From Lysinibacillus sp. SGAir0095 (lineage in GTDB: Bacteria; Bacillota; Bacilli; Bacillales_A; Planococcaceae): a stretch of DNA of 64,000 bases. Positions within the stretch are counted from its first letter, which is position 1. Each line of letters opens with the position of its first letter. Made by a program: the position numbers and the translations under genes. The stretch spans positions 520,001-584,000 of the forward strand of contig NZ_CP028083.1 in NCBI RefSeq assembly GCF_005491425.1, in the 5' to 3' direction. Below the pieces are notes generated by a model. That model did no database searches. It worked only from the letters and a program-made list of their open reading frames with translations, and was not told the DNA's origin. Shown here piece after piece: positions 43,474 through 53,319 of this stretch.

Positions 43474-44412
43474 CTAACTGTTCAAAGAGGCTTGCTCAGT
43501 CGAAGTTTTATCTTTATTTAAAGCCATAAATACAATCATCGTTAAGATACAGAGTGCTCCAATCCATTGGAAAGAGCCAAAGGGTACTTTTAACCAAAAT
43601 ACGGTTGTTAAGACGGCTGCCAATGGCTCAATGCTTCCTAAAAGACTTGATTCTTTAGGAGCTAGACTCTGTAGACTTTCTATATAAAACCAAAATGCAA
43701 TCATGGTACCAAAAATAATAACAAACACCAAATAAAAATAAGCTTCTATTGTAAAGCTGTTAAGGTTAATTTGCCAAGGAGGATGGATAAAACCTAGTGC
43801 GAAACCACCGATAATCATCGCCCAGCCAACAATGACCAGTGAATCAAATTGCTTTAGTAAGGGAATAGCGTACAATGTATAAAAGGCTAGGGCTACTCCA
43901 GATAATATCCCCCACACAATGGCAAGTGGTGGCACAGAGAATTGTGAAATAGAGCCGTTTGTTAATAGGAAGAAGCAACCCGTCAAAGCCAGTGAGACAG
44001 TCCATACATCAGCTCTTGTAAGTACATTTTGTTTGCGGGCAATTAAATAAATGATAATCATCACAGGTGCTAAATATTGTAATAGTGTAGCAACTGCAGC
44101 ATTCCCATGTTTAATGGAGGCCATATAGGTATACTGGACACCAAGCATACCTACTAATCCGAAAATGATTAATTGTATAGCAGCTCTTCTATCTTTCCAA
44201 ACACCTAGGATTTGCGAACGGTCTTTCCTGATAATTTGAATGGCTAACAGTAAGACACCTGCTATAAGTAATCGTGTCGCCACTAGCCAATCAACACCAA
44301 CCCCATACTGTTGAAACAATTTTTGTGCAACAGTGCCACCAATTCCCCAAAACACGGCGCCTATAATCACCAGAACCATCCCTTTATTTCTATTCATCTT
44401 TAGATTCGCCAT
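43474..44412 (-). CDS. EamA (DMT) family transporter
   Basis: 312 residues, ten membrane helices, two EamA halves: [20 protein letters not shown] in the first and [19 protein letters not shown] in the second. Members export amino acids or other metabolites. ATG 44412 follows AAAGGATGG. It is divergent from an AraC-type regulator 105 bp away, which is the likely controller. Confidence 0.92.
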   Translation of the reverse strand: MANLKMNRNKGMVLVIIGAVFWGIGGTVAQKLFQQYGVGVDWLVATRLLIAGVLLLAIQIIRKDRSQILGVWKDRRAAIQLIIFGLVGMLGVQYTYMASIKHGNAAVATLLQYLAPVMIIIYLIARKQNVLTRADVWTVSLALTGCFFLLTNGSISQFSVPPLAIVWGILSGVALAFYTLYAIPLLKQFDSLVIVGWAMIIGGFALGFIHPPWQINLNSFTIEAYFYLVFVIIFGTMIAFWFYIESLQSLAPKESSLLGSIEPLAAVLTTVFWLKVPFGSFQWIGALCILTMIVFMALNKDKTSTEQASLNS

Positions 44413-44517
44413 CCTTTTAATATAAAAATAGTATTATAATGTCTTTAAGATAAGCGAAATATCGTTTAAATAATACGTAAATCGAATTGTAAAATATAAG
44501 AATATTGAGGTGATATT

Positions 44518-45399
44518 GTGCAAATAAAAGATTTTAGTGTTGATCATAATTTAAAAGAATTGACGGAGCATCGTACAGTTGTGTTGCCAGTGGCATGCTA
44601 TGTAACAACAATAAATGAAAATATAAACGGCTATATACCACTTCATTGGCATGATGAATTTCAGTTTGTCCTCGTGGTAAAAGGTACAGCTAATTTTCAA
44701 ATAAATGAAGAACCCGTCTCTGTACAAGAAGGAGAGGGGTTATTTATTAACAGTGGCTGCTTACATATGGCAAAAGATCAGCATAGTACGGGATGTGTAT
44801 ACATTTGTTTAAATGTTTCTCCGAATTTCGTTGTCTCCCATGAGCTCTATACGACATTTGTATCTCCATATATTCAAGCGACAAATCTTCAATACGTACA
44901 CTTAGTTCCAAGTGTTGATTGGGCAATTGGAATTCTGGAATCGATTAGGAGAATTGAACAGCTCATCCACCAAAGCCAACCATTCTATGAAATTGAAGTC
45001 AATTTAGAATTAACATTTATGTGGAAAAGTCTTATTAAAAATGGAATTCAGTTGGAGTTCAAAGAAAGGGAAATGCTAAAGAATCAACGAATGAAGCAAA
45101 TGCTAAATTGGATCCATCAACACTATGCTGAAAAAATCCTCTTAGAAGATATTGCACAGGCAGGTCAACTAAGCCGTTCGGAATGCTGCCGGTATTTCAA
45201 ACGTTTTTTAAACAAGTCACCATTGAATTACGTGACCGAGTATCGTATCCAAAAAAGCCTACTATTACTGCAGCAGGCTCATTTCAATGTAACAGATGTC
45301 GCCTATCAAGTAGGTTTTAATAGCACAAGCTACTTCATCGATAAGTTCCGAAAATCAATGAACCTGACCCCATATGCTTATAAAAAGAATAGAAGTTGA
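44518..45399 (+). CDS. AraC family transcriptional regulator
   Basis: 293 residues: cupin ligand domain (HWHDEFQFVLVVKGTANFQI, EGLFINSGCLHMAK) and a C-terminal AraC HTH pair (ILLEDIAQAGQLSRSECCRYFKRF and VAYQVGFNSTSYFIDKFRK). Start GTG 44518 has GAGGTG upstream. Probably regulates the divergent EamA transporter gene; ligand unknown. Confidence 0.93.
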   Translation: MQIKDFSVDHNLKELTEHRTVVLPVACYVTTINENINGYIPLHWHDEFQFVLVVKGTANFQINEEPVSVQEGEGLFINSGCLHMAKDQHSTGCVYICLNVSPNFVVSHELYTTFVSPYIQATNLQYVHLVPSVDWAIGILESIRRIEQLIHQSQPFYEIEVNLELTFMWKSLIKNGIQLEFKEREMLKNQRMKQMLNWIHQHYAEKILLEDIAQAGQLSRSECCRYFKRFLNKSPLNYVTEYRIQKSLLLLQQAHFNVTDVAYQVGFNSTSYFIDKFRKSMNLTPYAYKKNRS

Positions 45400-45420
45400 C
45401 TTAAATATTCAACTAACGAA

Positions 45421-45455
45421 GAGGCTTTATCCAAGAAGGATTAAAGCTCTTTTTT
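45421..45455 (+). terminator. Intrinsic terminator of the AraC gene
   Basis: GAGGCTTTATCC pairs with GGATTAAAGCTC (one mismatch) then TTTTTTG. Confidence 0.88.
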
Positions 45456-45508
45456 GTTGAATTTATTTAACACGTGAAAGTCAAAATAAGGAGTAGGGAG
45501 GTATTCTG

Positions 45509-46114
45509 TTGTCTGAAAAAAGTCAGAGTACATTTGTTCATCAATTAAAAAACGTATTTACAATAGATTGTGGTGATATTTACTTACGGGAATTTACGAT
45601 TAGTGATGTAGATGATATTTATTCCATTTCCAATCAATCCGAAATTTTTAAGTATTTACCCGACTGGAAGTCATCGAGAGAGCAAAGATTAAATTGGGTA
45701 GCTAATTATGAAATACCAAGTAACAATGAATTCTTGAAAACAGTTGCTAATAAGGAGAAAATTGAAAATCACCATTTAAAACTAGGCATTATTTTAAAAG
45801 AAACAAGTCAATTCATCGGTTGGTGCTGTACTGGTGTAAAGGATGAATTACCTGACCAAAATAGAGAAATTATGTATGCTGTATCTGAGCAATTTCACAA
45901 TAAAGGCTATGCAACAAAAGCTGCCAAAGGTCTTATAAATTATTTATTTAGCCAAACGAACATTGAACTATTAAATGCAGTTGCACGAATGGAGAATCAA
46001 AGTTCAAACAAAGTGATTGAAAAGTGCGGATTTAGTTTAATTGGAACAATTCAAATTGATGGTGAATTGTACAATCATTACAAATTAGGTAAGAATGATT
46101 GTACAATTATATAA
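45509..46114 (+). CDS. RimJ/RimL-type GNAT acetyltransferase
   Basis: 201 residues. RimJ-like layout: YLREFTISDVDDIYSISNQ near the N-terminus, NREIMYAVSEQFHNKGYATKAAKGL (strand 4 and CoA loop) and LNAVARMENQSSNKVIEKCGF. The start is TTG 45509, set by AGGGAGG. Substrate unknown; related enzymes modify protein N-termini or small molecules. A second GNAT gene follows after 38 bp. Confidence 0.88.
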   Translation: MSEKSQSTFVHQLKNVFTIDCGDIYLREFTISDVDDIYSISNQSEIFKYLPDWKSSREQRLNWVANYEIPSNNEFLKTVANKEKIENHHLKLGIILKETSQFIGWCCTGVKDELPDQNREIMYAVSEQFHNKGYATKAAKGLINYLFSQTNIELLNAVARMENQSSNKVIEKCGFSLIGTIQIDGELYNHYKLGKNDCTII

Positions 46115-46152
46115 AGTGAAGTCAAAGTCGAAGGGAAAAGAGGTGTTATAGA

Positions 46153-46629
46153 GTGGATGTAAGACCGATTCGTGAGTTGCCAAAAAGTAAAATTATTGAT
46201 TTTTTTGAGTTGCAATGGGGAAGTCCACAGATGGTGATTTCCAGTGGCGTTTATGATTGTAGCGAGTTAGAAGGTTTTACGGTTTTAAAAGGTGATAAAA
46301 TTATTGGCTTGATTACATATATAACTCAAAATAATGAATGCGAAATTATCTCATTAGATAGTCTAGATGAATGTAAGGGGATTGGTTCTTTACTTGTAAA
46401 AGAGGTTGAAACGCTTGCTCTTATACAAGGGCTAAAACTTATTAGGCTCGTTACGACAAATGATAATTTGTTAGCGTTGAAATTTTATCAAAAAAGAGGA
46501 TACAGGTTGTCAAAAATCATAAATAATGCAGTTGAAATAGCGAGAACAGTTAAACCTGAGATTCCCTTAATCGGTAATGATGGGATTCCACTACGAGATG
46601 AAATTGAATTGGTAAAATTATTGAACTAA
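46153..46629 (+). CDS. GNAT family N-acetyltransferase
   Basis: 158 residues: SLDECKGIGSLLVKEVETLA is the acetyl-CoA loop and NLLALKFYQKRGYRLSKI the C-terminal motif. Starts GTG 46153 after AGAGG. Closely follows the RimJ-like gene and may be co-transcribed with it. Substrate unknown. Confidence 0.88.
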   Translation: MDVRPIRELPKSKIIDFFELQWGSPQMVISSGVYDCSELEGFTVLKGDKIIGLITYITQNNECEIISLDSLDECKGIGSLLVKEVETLALIQGLKLIRLVTTNDNLLALKFYQKRGYRLSKIINNAVEIARTVKPEIPLIGNDGIPLRDEIELVKLLN

Positions 46630-46674
46630 TAGTTGATTTTATATTCGTAGAAAGTTAAAATTCAATTCCTACAA

Positions 46675-46707
46675 AGTAAGCCGTACGAAAAAAACGCACA
46701 GCTTACT
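46675..46707 (-). terminator. Hairpin over the esterase stop (minus strand)
   Basis: AGTAAGCTGTGCG pairs with CGTACGGCTTACT on the minus strand around a T7 loop; the stop codon lies in the first arm. Only TTTG follows, so it is a weak terminator. Confidence 0.55.
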
Positions 46708-47949
46708 CCTTTAATGGTTTTAAAGCATTCGTTTGATCGATGTAGATGAAGGCATCATAACGGCTGCCGACTCTGGAGGGAACGTAATTTCCATAAGCCT
46801 CAAATTCGGGATGATAGACAACACCAATTGCGCGATGACCAAGCCAATCGTTGAAATTTTCCCGATTTTCAGCGTTAAATAGCAAAACTTTATCTTCAGT
46901 ACCAGCGGCATGAAGCTGTCCTTCCCATGTGCTTAGCTTCGATGGTGGAACTTCAATTATCTCTAGAGGATCTCCCCAGCTATCTGCAGCAATGACAGTG
47001 CCTTGGTATGTACCGAAGCCTATAGCAAAGGTATTTTCCTTGCCATATTGCTCTCTCATGAGTTGGCCGACGTTGATTAAGTGATCATCCCTCATATCCG
47101 TTTCCGATGCATCCCCAATATGTGTGTTATGCTCCCAAATGATGATTTTTTCGTCGTCTCCGTGGTACTTCATTAATTCATTGATCGCTTCGACCATGTG
47201 TGAATCACGTGTATTCCAGGATTTTGCATCCTGCATCATTGCTCGGTAGTAGGCTTCTGCATTTTTGGCTACAAGAGCATTCATGATGACATTTAAATCC
47301 TCTTCGTGCTCGTCTGAGTATTTTCCTCATTAATCCGTAAAGATTTCAACAAGCTAGATACTTCGCTGATACATTCTCCTGTAAAGTGAGCGGTGGAAAG
47401 GGCATAGTGTTCCGGCATCCTGTTGTATGGTTCAAAGCAGGAGAAGGCTTTTTTTGCGTGTTCCAAGTCTACTTTGTACTGAGGATTTTCTGATAAAAAT
47501 TTCAATACCTCATCGATGGATACGTAGAGACTGTAAAGGTCAATTCCGTAAAACCCTATCTTTTTATCCAGAGATGCATTTTTCTTCTTTAACCATTCCG
47601 TAAACTCTTCGATTTCTTCATTTGCCCACATCCAGGTCGGCCAACGATTAAAAGACTTCATGAGAACTGCTTTAGCAGAATAAGCTTCTTCTCCATAGCC
47701 TTTTACATAGCGATTTACCGCCTGAACAGAGGGCCAATCCCCTTCAACTGCTATGACATGAAAGCCCTTTTGTTCAATTAGCATTTTGGAAAGTTCAGCA
47801 CGAATTGTGTAAAACTCCGATGTTCCGTGGGATGCTTCACCGATCATAACAATACGAGCATTTCCAATAGCCTCAATTAGGTTGTCCACGCTTTGGTCGT
47901 TGAATGGCAGGGCGTGCTCTTTGATAGCATTAATTAAATTTCTTGGCAT
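46703..47949 (-). pseudogene. Erythromycin-esterase family gene, broken by frameshift
   Basis: Two adjacent frames make one protein of about 410-420 residues. First part (47949 to about 47320): MIGEASHGTSEFYTIRAELSK (active-site region), WPTWMWANEEIEEF, DLYSLYVSIDEV. Second part: IIIWEHNTHIGDASETDM, GFGTYQGTVIAA, YDAFIYID. The frames meet near 47311-47325, where one base appears lost; restoring it joins NTQ to DEHEEDLNVIMNALVAKN. The family includes true macrolide esterases and many of unknown role. Confidence 0.88.
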
Positions 47950-48116
47950 TTTTTGTGGCTCCTTTCTTACTTAGCTTACCCAAGCCGTTCTTTAGAAAAC
48001 ACAGAACGAATACTTTCTTTTGCTAAAGGCAGAAATTTTAAGGAGGATTATCTCTGTTTAGGTTGAAGTATAAAGTTTAAGGGGAAAATACTATTTAAAA
48101 AGCGAGATGATTTGTT

Positions 48117-48560
48117 ATGGATACTAGCGTAACGACAAAACTTCAAATACGTAAGCCTGCCAAAGAGGTATTCAAAGCCATCGTTGATCCAGAAGAGATA
48201 GGAAATTACTGGTTCTCAACGAGTTCTGAAAGATGGGAACAGGGCAGGGCAATTATATTAAGATACGATGAATATAATGCAGAAGGTACCATCAATGTTT
48301 TGGAAGTCCAGGAGAACAAGGAAATCGTGTTTTCGTGGGGAGCCGAATCAGGTGGAGAAACAGTTGTGACAATTACCTTAAAGGAAGTGGAGCCTACGAT
48401 TACGGTTATAGAAGTAAAAGAAGTAGGTCTTAATGAAAACGACTCGGAAATAGTGAACAAAATGCTTGGACAAAAAGAAGGCTGGGTCTATACATTAACT
48501 TGTTTAAAAGCTTATTTGGAAAACGACATAAATACTTTAAGAGCATCATTGGTCCATTAG
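48117..48560 (+). CDS. SRPBCC/AHSA1-type START-like protein
   Basis: 147 residues: IRKPAKEVFKAIVDPEEIGNYW, EVQENKEIVFSWGAESGGETVVTI broken across strands, and the C-terminal GWVYTLTCLKAYLEND helix. Hydrophobic ligand-cup fold, ligand unknown. ATG 48117 has only a weak site (GCGAGATGA); the AAGGAGG at 48040 belongs to no clear start. Confidence 0.88.
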   Translation: MDTSVTTKLQIRKPAKEVFKAIVDPEEIGNYWFSTSSERWEQGRAIILRYDEYNAEGTINVLEVQENKEIVFSWGAESGGETVVTITLKEVEPTITVIEVKEVGLNENDSEIVNKMLGQKEGWVYTLTCLKAYLENDINTLRASLVH

Positions 48561-48646
48561 TTCAATATTGATTAATGGCGAAAAGCTTAGTCGGATATTA
48601 TCGCTTTAGTTATGAGATCTTTTTTGAAAATGGTTACCACTAACAG

Positions 48647-48677
48647 CTTTCCACCATACTAAGATTGAGGTGGAAAG
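48647..48677 (+). promoter_or_regulatory. Hairpin sequestering the uvsE ribosome-binding site
   Basis: CTTTCCACC (48647-48655) pairs perfectly with GGTGGAAAG (48669-48677) across a 13-nt loop. The right arm holds the Shine-Dalgarno (GAGGTGG) and abuts the ATG at 48678. Confidence 0.75.
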
Positions 48678-49643
48678 ATGACAATTATTCGACTAGGGTA
48701 TGTGGCGATGAGTATGGAACTTAAGAATGCTTCGCCATCCCAAACGATGACCTTTGCGCAATTTCAAAAAATTGATGATCGGGAAGCGGCAATCCGTAAA
48801 TTAGAAAAGATTACACTGAAAAATTTAGAAAATACACACAGGCTTCTTAAGCATAATTTCTTCAATGAGATTCATTTTTATCGCTTAACTTCTCGGTTGA
48901 TTCCATTAGCTAATCATGAGGCTCTTCTTGATTGGAATTACATGAGTGCGATCAAAGATAAGCTTCGTGAAGTAGGGGAATATGCTAAAAAAAATAACAT
49001 GAGAATCGATTTCCATCCAGACCATTTTGTTGTTCTGAATTCTGACAAAAAAGATGTATTCATTAACTCCATTAAAACCTTAAAAATGCACTATTTGTTG
49101 CTCAAGGGGCTAAAAATTGACCCGACTCATCGTTGTGTTCTTCATGTTGGCGGAAAGTATCAGGAAACAGAACAATCATTAGAAAGCTTTATAGATAATT
49201 GGGCGGATGTTCCAACCGGTATTCAAAAAATGATTATGCTCGAGAACGATGATAAATCTTTTACTCTGGAGGATACGCTCTATTTATGTGAAAAATTGGG
49301 GATTCCACTTGTGTTCGATTATCATCACCATCTTGCCCATCATCAAAATGAATGTTGGGAAGAGAATTGGGATCGTGTTGTAGCCACTTGGAGAGATTCA
49401 CCACTTCCAATCAAAATGCATATTTCCAGCCCAAAAAGTGTGGCTGAATTCCGTCATCACTCTGATTATGTAGATGTAGAGATGTTTTTTGATTTTTTAA
49501 AAGAAGTGAAGGGAACAGTCCCGCAAATTGATTGTATGATTGAAGCTAAAAAGAAGGATGAGGCTCTTTTTACTTTAATGAATGAAATTAAAAAAAGAGA
49601 AGATATTGAAGTTATTGATGGCTCTTCATTTTATATTAAATAA
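48678..49643 (+). CDS. uvsE: UV DNA damage endonuclease UvsE
   Basis: 321 residues, TIM-barrel UVDE family. Typical segments: RLGYVAMSMELKNASPS at the start, RIDFHPDHFVVLNS, IMLENDDKSFTLEDTL and PLVFDYHHHLAHH, with His, Glu and Asp metal ligands. It nicks DNA 5' of UV photoproducts, an excision route common in spore formers. Its ribosome-binding site lies within a hairpin. A strong terminator follows. Confidence 0.95.
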   Translation: MTIIRLGYVAMSMELKNASPSQTMTFAQFQKIDDREAAIRKLEKITLKNLENTHRLLKHNFFNEIHFYRLTSRLIPLANHEALLDWNYMSAIKDKLREVGEYAKKNNMRIDFHPDHFVVLNSDKKDVFINSIKTLKMHYLLLKGLKIDPTHRCVLHVGGKYQETEQSLESFIDNWADVPTGIQKMIMLENDDKSFTLEDTLYLCEKLGIPLVFDYHHHLAHHQNECWEENWDRVVATWRDSPLPIKMHISSPKSVAEFRHHSDYVDVEMFFDFLKEVKGTVPQIDCMIEAKKKDEALFTLMNEIKKREDIEVIDGSSFYIK

Positions 49644-49654
49644 ATACGCGGTGT

Positions 49655-49692
49655 AAAAGTAGTCATCTCAAACTATAGAGATGACTACTTTT
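49655..49692. terminator. Bidirectional hairpin terminator
   Basis: AAAAGTAGTCATCTC (49655-49669) with GAGATGACTACTTTT (49678-49692). Confidence 0.93.
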
Positions 49693-49723
49693 TACAACTG
49701 CTAAAACGATAGGTGAAGATTAA

Positions 49724-50383
49724 CTAATTCAATTTTTCGGATTCTCTCACTTGAAACTGCCTTGTCAAAAGCAATGAGAGGATTAATAAGAATTCTAATC
49801 CATTCATTATTGGGATGTGCGTAATCCATCGGGCTAATAAACTTCCTACAATCATAACCGTTGTTCCGATAAATAGCCAAGAGAAATGAAATTTTTTCAT
49901 TAAGATAATGCCCACAATGAGAAGTACGAGCGTGACAAAGATGACCATAACGGGGCTGGCAGAATCTATCCTTTCATAGGTTAATAAGCCGTGTTCTTCT
50001 TTAGACCTTAGTTTTAGGCCAATTACTGAAGTTAGAAGTTCATAAAGAATCAACCCGATCGTCAGGAAACTGAAGATGACTTTCCAGTATGTTTGCTTCG
50101 CCCACGGTAACCCCAGTTTAAAACAAATACGCCAAGCAAAAAGAATAAGTGTCGGGGTAAAGAGAGCATGCAGCAAGAAACGCCCATAACTTAACCCTTG
50201 AAGTAGGTTGCCCTCGCCAATAAACCTCCCTATTGCAATGATGAAGTTATCGTAAATAAGTCCGATTATGACGAGCAACAGGACGTTAGTTAAATTCAAT
50301 ACGCTCTTTTTCGAAAGGATTAGTCCCCATATTAAAAGACAAAGATATCCAAAAGCAAGAAAGAAGTAAATAAATGTATTCAT
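49724..50383 (-). CDS. Hypothetical membrane protein
   Basis: 219 residues with seven or so membrane helices, no motif recognised. Start ATG 50383 (MNTFIYF) is set by AAGGAGTGATTCC; a longer frame upstream has no site. Basic residues lie in the loops. No neighbour suggests a job: it is convergent with uvsE and divergent from a NUDIX gene. Confidence 0.75.
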   Translation of the reverse strand: MNTFIYFFLAFGYLCLLIWGLILSKKSVLNLTNVLLLVIIGLIYDNFIIAIGRFIGEGNLLQGLSYGRFLLHALFTPTLILFAWRICFKLGLPWAKQTYWKVIFSFLTIGLILYELLTSVIGLKLRSKEEHGLLTYERIDSASPVMVIFVTLVLLIVGIILMKKFHFSWLFIGTTVMIVGSLLARWITHIPIMNGLEFLLILSLLLTRQFQVRESEKLN

Positions 50384-50616
50384 GGAATCACTCCTTTTTT
50401 TATTGTTAACCGTTTTCATTTGATTACAACTGATAATAGGAAAATTCCCAATATTAATGGAAGGTAAGTGTTCCGGATAAAGAGGGAATTAGAAGCAGAA
50501 TATTCCGATAATAAAAAGGGTATTTATGGTAAAATTATAGTTGCGGTAAAAAATACATATATGATCTAGTTCAGTAGGAGTCTTATTAATTTGGAAATTG
50601 GTTGGAGGCATTAGTT

Positions 50617-51096
50617 ATGGGTTACATTATGGATATAAGAAAATTAGTTGGAAGCCGTCCTCTTATAATGGCCGGCGCTTGTGTCATTTTAATAGATGAA
50701 GAAAATAGACTTTTATTGCAGCTTCGTCAGGATAATAATTGCTGGGGATTAGCTGGTGGCTCATTAGAATTAGGAGAGTCTTTCGAACAGGTGGCTAAAA
50801 GAGAATTGTTTGAAGAAACAGGTCTAGTTGCAAATGCTTTAGAGCTATTGAATGTGTACTCCGGAGAACGATTCTATTATAAATACCCTCATGGCGATGA
50901 AGTATATAACGTTGTAGCAGCTTACATATGCAAGGATTATCAAGGTAAGTTAAGATTGGAAGAAAGTGAAGTCCAAGAATTAAAATTCTTTAAATTGGAT
51001 GAACTCCCACCCAATATTAGTCCACCTGATTTACCAATCATTATTGAATATATTAATAGAGCAAATCATATGCAGTGCTCCAAGAAGGATTGTTGA
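50617..51096 (+). CDS. NUDIX hydrolase
   Basis: 159 residues. The NUDIX box is complete: GGSLELGESFEQVAKRELFE followed by ETGL. It hydrolyses a nucleoside-diphosphate-linked substrate that cannot be told from sequence. Start ATG 50617 follows TTGGAGG (8 nt); the upstream TTG is not needed. The next gene begins 55 bp downstream. Confidence 0.92.
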   Translation: MGYIMDIRKLVGSRPLIMAGACVILIDEENRLLLQLRQDNNCWGLAGGSLELGESFEQVAKRELFEETGLVANALELLNVYSGERFYYKYPHGDEVYNVVAAYICKDYQGKLRLEESEVQELKFFKLDELPPNISPPDLPIIIEYINRANHMQCSKKDC

Positions 51097-51151
51097 AAAT
51101 GATGTTGAATTTATTTTTTATGAATCTTGGAGATTGATAGGAGTTGGAAAA

Positions 51152-51640
51152 ATGAACATTGAATTTACAGAATTAGAGGATTATGAGGTAGCTTATATTA
51201 GACGAACTGGAAGTTACTTTGAAGTGCAAGAACATTGGGGAAGGTTGATCGATTGGGCAATGACGAATGGACTTTTTCCACCTCACCAATCCTTTATAGG
51301 CATATCCTTAGACAATCCGGATCTAGTTGAACCAAATCAATGTCGCCATGATGCATGTGTCACAATTCCTGAAAGTTTTGAAAAAGAGAAGCATCCGGAT
51401 GTTCAATTCAGGAAATTGGATGGTGGTCTGTACGCATTACATTCATTTTACGATACGCCTGAAAAGCTGAATGGTGTTTACCAATATATGTTTGGTCAAT
51501 GGTTACCCCATAGTGAATATGAGTCAGATAACAATAGATTTCCCCTTGAATTTAATATGAATAACCTTGCCGAAGATCCGGAAGGGAAATGTAAGGTGGA
51601 TTTATATGTACCTATTAAAAAGAAAATCTATATTAAGTAG
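51152..51640 (+). CDS. GyrI-like effector-binding domain protein
   Basis: 162 residues of the GyrI/SbmC-like small-molecule-binding fold: VAYIRRTGSYFEVQEHWGRL, GISLDNPDLVEPNQCRHDAC, and a C-terminal LYALHSFYDTPEKLNGVYQYM. Stand-alone domains bind drugs or hydrolyse compounds; the ligand is unknown. Start ATG 51152 has TAGGAG upstream. Between NUDIX and a metallopeptidase-like gene, all co-directional. Confidence 0.88.
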   Translation: MNIEFTELEDYEVAYIRRTGSYFEVQEHWGRLIDWAMTNGLFPPHQSFIGISLDNPDLVEPNQCRHDACVTIPESFEKEKHPDVQFRKLDGGLYALHSFYDTPEKLNGVYQYMFGQWLPHSEYESDNNRFPLEFNMNNLAEDPEGKCKVDLYVPIKKKIYIK

Positions 51641-51664
51641 ATTCCATAGCGAGGAGGAATAGGA

Positions 51665-52519
51665 TTGAAAATCGTGGATACATTCTCTGTATTCCCAAAA
51701 GAGCCAAATGTAGAAAAGCTGCGTGCATATCATCAAAAGTTTCCCGAGATATTTCGTACCTATTTTTTATATCATTGCCAAGATACCGATGAAAGGCTAA
51801 ACAATGCCATTGAAAAATATACAGCTGATTGGGAGTCCATTAAAAAAGTACACCAGTCTATTGGTGATTTAATAGAAGAAGCTATTGTTACCTATGAAAC
51901 AAAGTATCGTCTAGAATTCCCGGTTACTGTGAACTTAATTATCGGGGCGTATGGTTCCAATGCTTATACACACCGAGAAATAATACCGGATATAACCTTT
52001 GCAATGGAAAGATTATCTTTTGAAGAAGATCCCTTGCGTGTTATTATAGCTCACGAATTTGGTCATGCGGCACATAATATTATCTCACAAGAGCATCAGA
52101 TGAATTGGAAAAACGTACAATGGAATCATCCCTATGTCACGTTATTACAAGAAGGGGCAGCAACACATTTCTCAAAGAAGATTGTACCTAACCTCAACGA
52201 ATCCATCTATTTTTCTTATGATCATACCGGTGATGAATGGCTGAAATTTGCGAAGGAACATAAAGAAGACATCATTAGTAGTTTTGCAATTGATATCAAG
52301 AGAGAAAAAGAGAACGTACAAATCTATAAAGAATGGTTTTCGATAAATGGAGGTTCGAAATTTGGCTTTTCAAGATTTGGCTATTTCATAGCAGATTGCT
52401 TTTTCCAGGATAGTCTCCATAAAATAGGAGAGCTCGATACATTGCTATTATGGAAGAACGAAGGGTTCTTTTCAAATGTAGAGGAATGGTTAAATAAGTT
52501 TGTTCCTACAAACAATTAA
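51665..52519 (+). CDS. Putative zinc-dependent protease (DUF2268-like)
   Basis: 284 residues, soluble. The zinc motif HEFGH lies in IIAHEFGHAAHN (about residue 134-138), followed by LLQEGAATHFSKK, whose Glu is a plausible third ligand. This matches the DUF2268/predicted Zn-protease layout. Start TTG 51665 with GGAGG 7 nt before. No signal peptide, so the target would be cytoplasmic. Confidence 0.8.
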   Translation: MKIVDTFSVFPKEPNVEKLRAYHQKFPEIFRTYFLYHCQDTDERLNNAIEKYTADWESIKKVHQSIGDLIEEAIVTYETKYRLEFPVTVNLIIGAYGSNAYTHREIIPDITFAMERLSFEEDPLRVIIAHEFGHAAHNIISQEHQMNWKNVQWNHPYVTLLQEGAATHFSKKIVPNLNESIYFSYDHTGDEWLKFAKEHKEDIISSFAIDIKREKENVQIYKEWFSINGGSKFGFSRFGYFIADCFFQDSLHKIGELDTLLLWKNEGFFSNVEEWLNKFVPTNN

Positions 52520-52672
52520 GGGGCTTTATGTGAAGTTTAGAACTCTTCGGAGGAAAAGAATAATAACTTAATTACTAATTCTTTGTTCTTTCATCTCTTA
52601 TAGACTAATAATGAACTTAAAGAGATTATAAACTCGAAGAACAAAAATACCAGATACTAAGAAGGAGAAATG

Positions 52673-53128
52673 ATGGAACTATATCAAGCTACACTCGAAG
52701 ATTTAGAAGGTACTTCACATCTATTTAACCTGTATCGCATGTTTTACAATCAAGAATCAGACTTGGAACGGGCTAGAGCTTACATAAAAGAACGTATAGA
52801 GAGCAAGACTTCAGTCATATTTATCGTAAAAGATAAAGGCAAGTTGATTGGTTTTACTCAACTGTATCCAACATTTTCATCTATCTCGATGAAAAGAGCG
52901 TGGATACTAAATGATCTATATGTAGATGCAGGAGCAAGAAAACAAGGAGTAGGAGAGATGCTCTTAAATAAAGCTAAAGAATTTGCTATTGAAACAGGGG
53001 CTAAATGTCTTAGCCTTAGTACAGCACAGGACAATGTTTCTGCTCAAAAATTATATGAAAAAAATAGTTATAAAAAGGATTCGGAATTCTACCATTATGA
53101 ATTGAATTTAACGGATCAAAAAATGTAA
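52673..53128 (+). CDS. GNAT family N-acetyltransferase
   Basis: 151 residues: LFNLYRMFYNQESDLERAR, ILNDLYVDAGARKQGVGEMLL (CoA loop) and LSTAQDNVSAQKLYEKNSYK. Substrate unknown. ATG 52673 preferred over ATG 52670 because AAGGAG is only 2 nt from the latter. Single gene closed by a hairpin. Confidence 0.88.
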   Translation: MELYQATLEDLEGTSHLFNLYRMFYNQESDLERARAYIKERIESKTSVIFIVKDKGKLIGFTQLYPTFSSISMKRAWILNDLYVDAGARKQGVGEMLLNKAKEFAIETGAKCLSLSTAQDNVSAQKLYEKNSYKKDSEFYHYELNLTDQKM

Positions 53129-53163
53129 AAGAAATAAGTTTTTTTAACTAATCCATTCGGTGG

Positions 53164-53197
53164 ACATTGATTCGAAAAGAATTGATGTTCTTTTTTA
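53164..53197 (+). terminator. Intrinsic terminator
   Basis: ACATTGATTC with GAATTGATGT (8 of 10 pairs) followed by TTCTTTTTTA. Confidence 0.65.
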
Positions 53198-53319
53198 TAG
53201 ACGTTCAAGAAATGAATAGATTTTAAAAGCTTCGACCTTATTAAGAGGAGTGATTTAAAGTCTTTAAAAGGGAGCTATGCTAATATAATTTTAAAGTCAT
53301 ATGAGAGGGATGAAAAAAC

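Noticed and set aside
47300-47330. Programmed ribosomal frameshift in the esterase gene
   Set aside because: No slippery heptamer, downstream pseudoknot or internal Shine-Dalgarno is apparent; a simple one-base deletion fits better.
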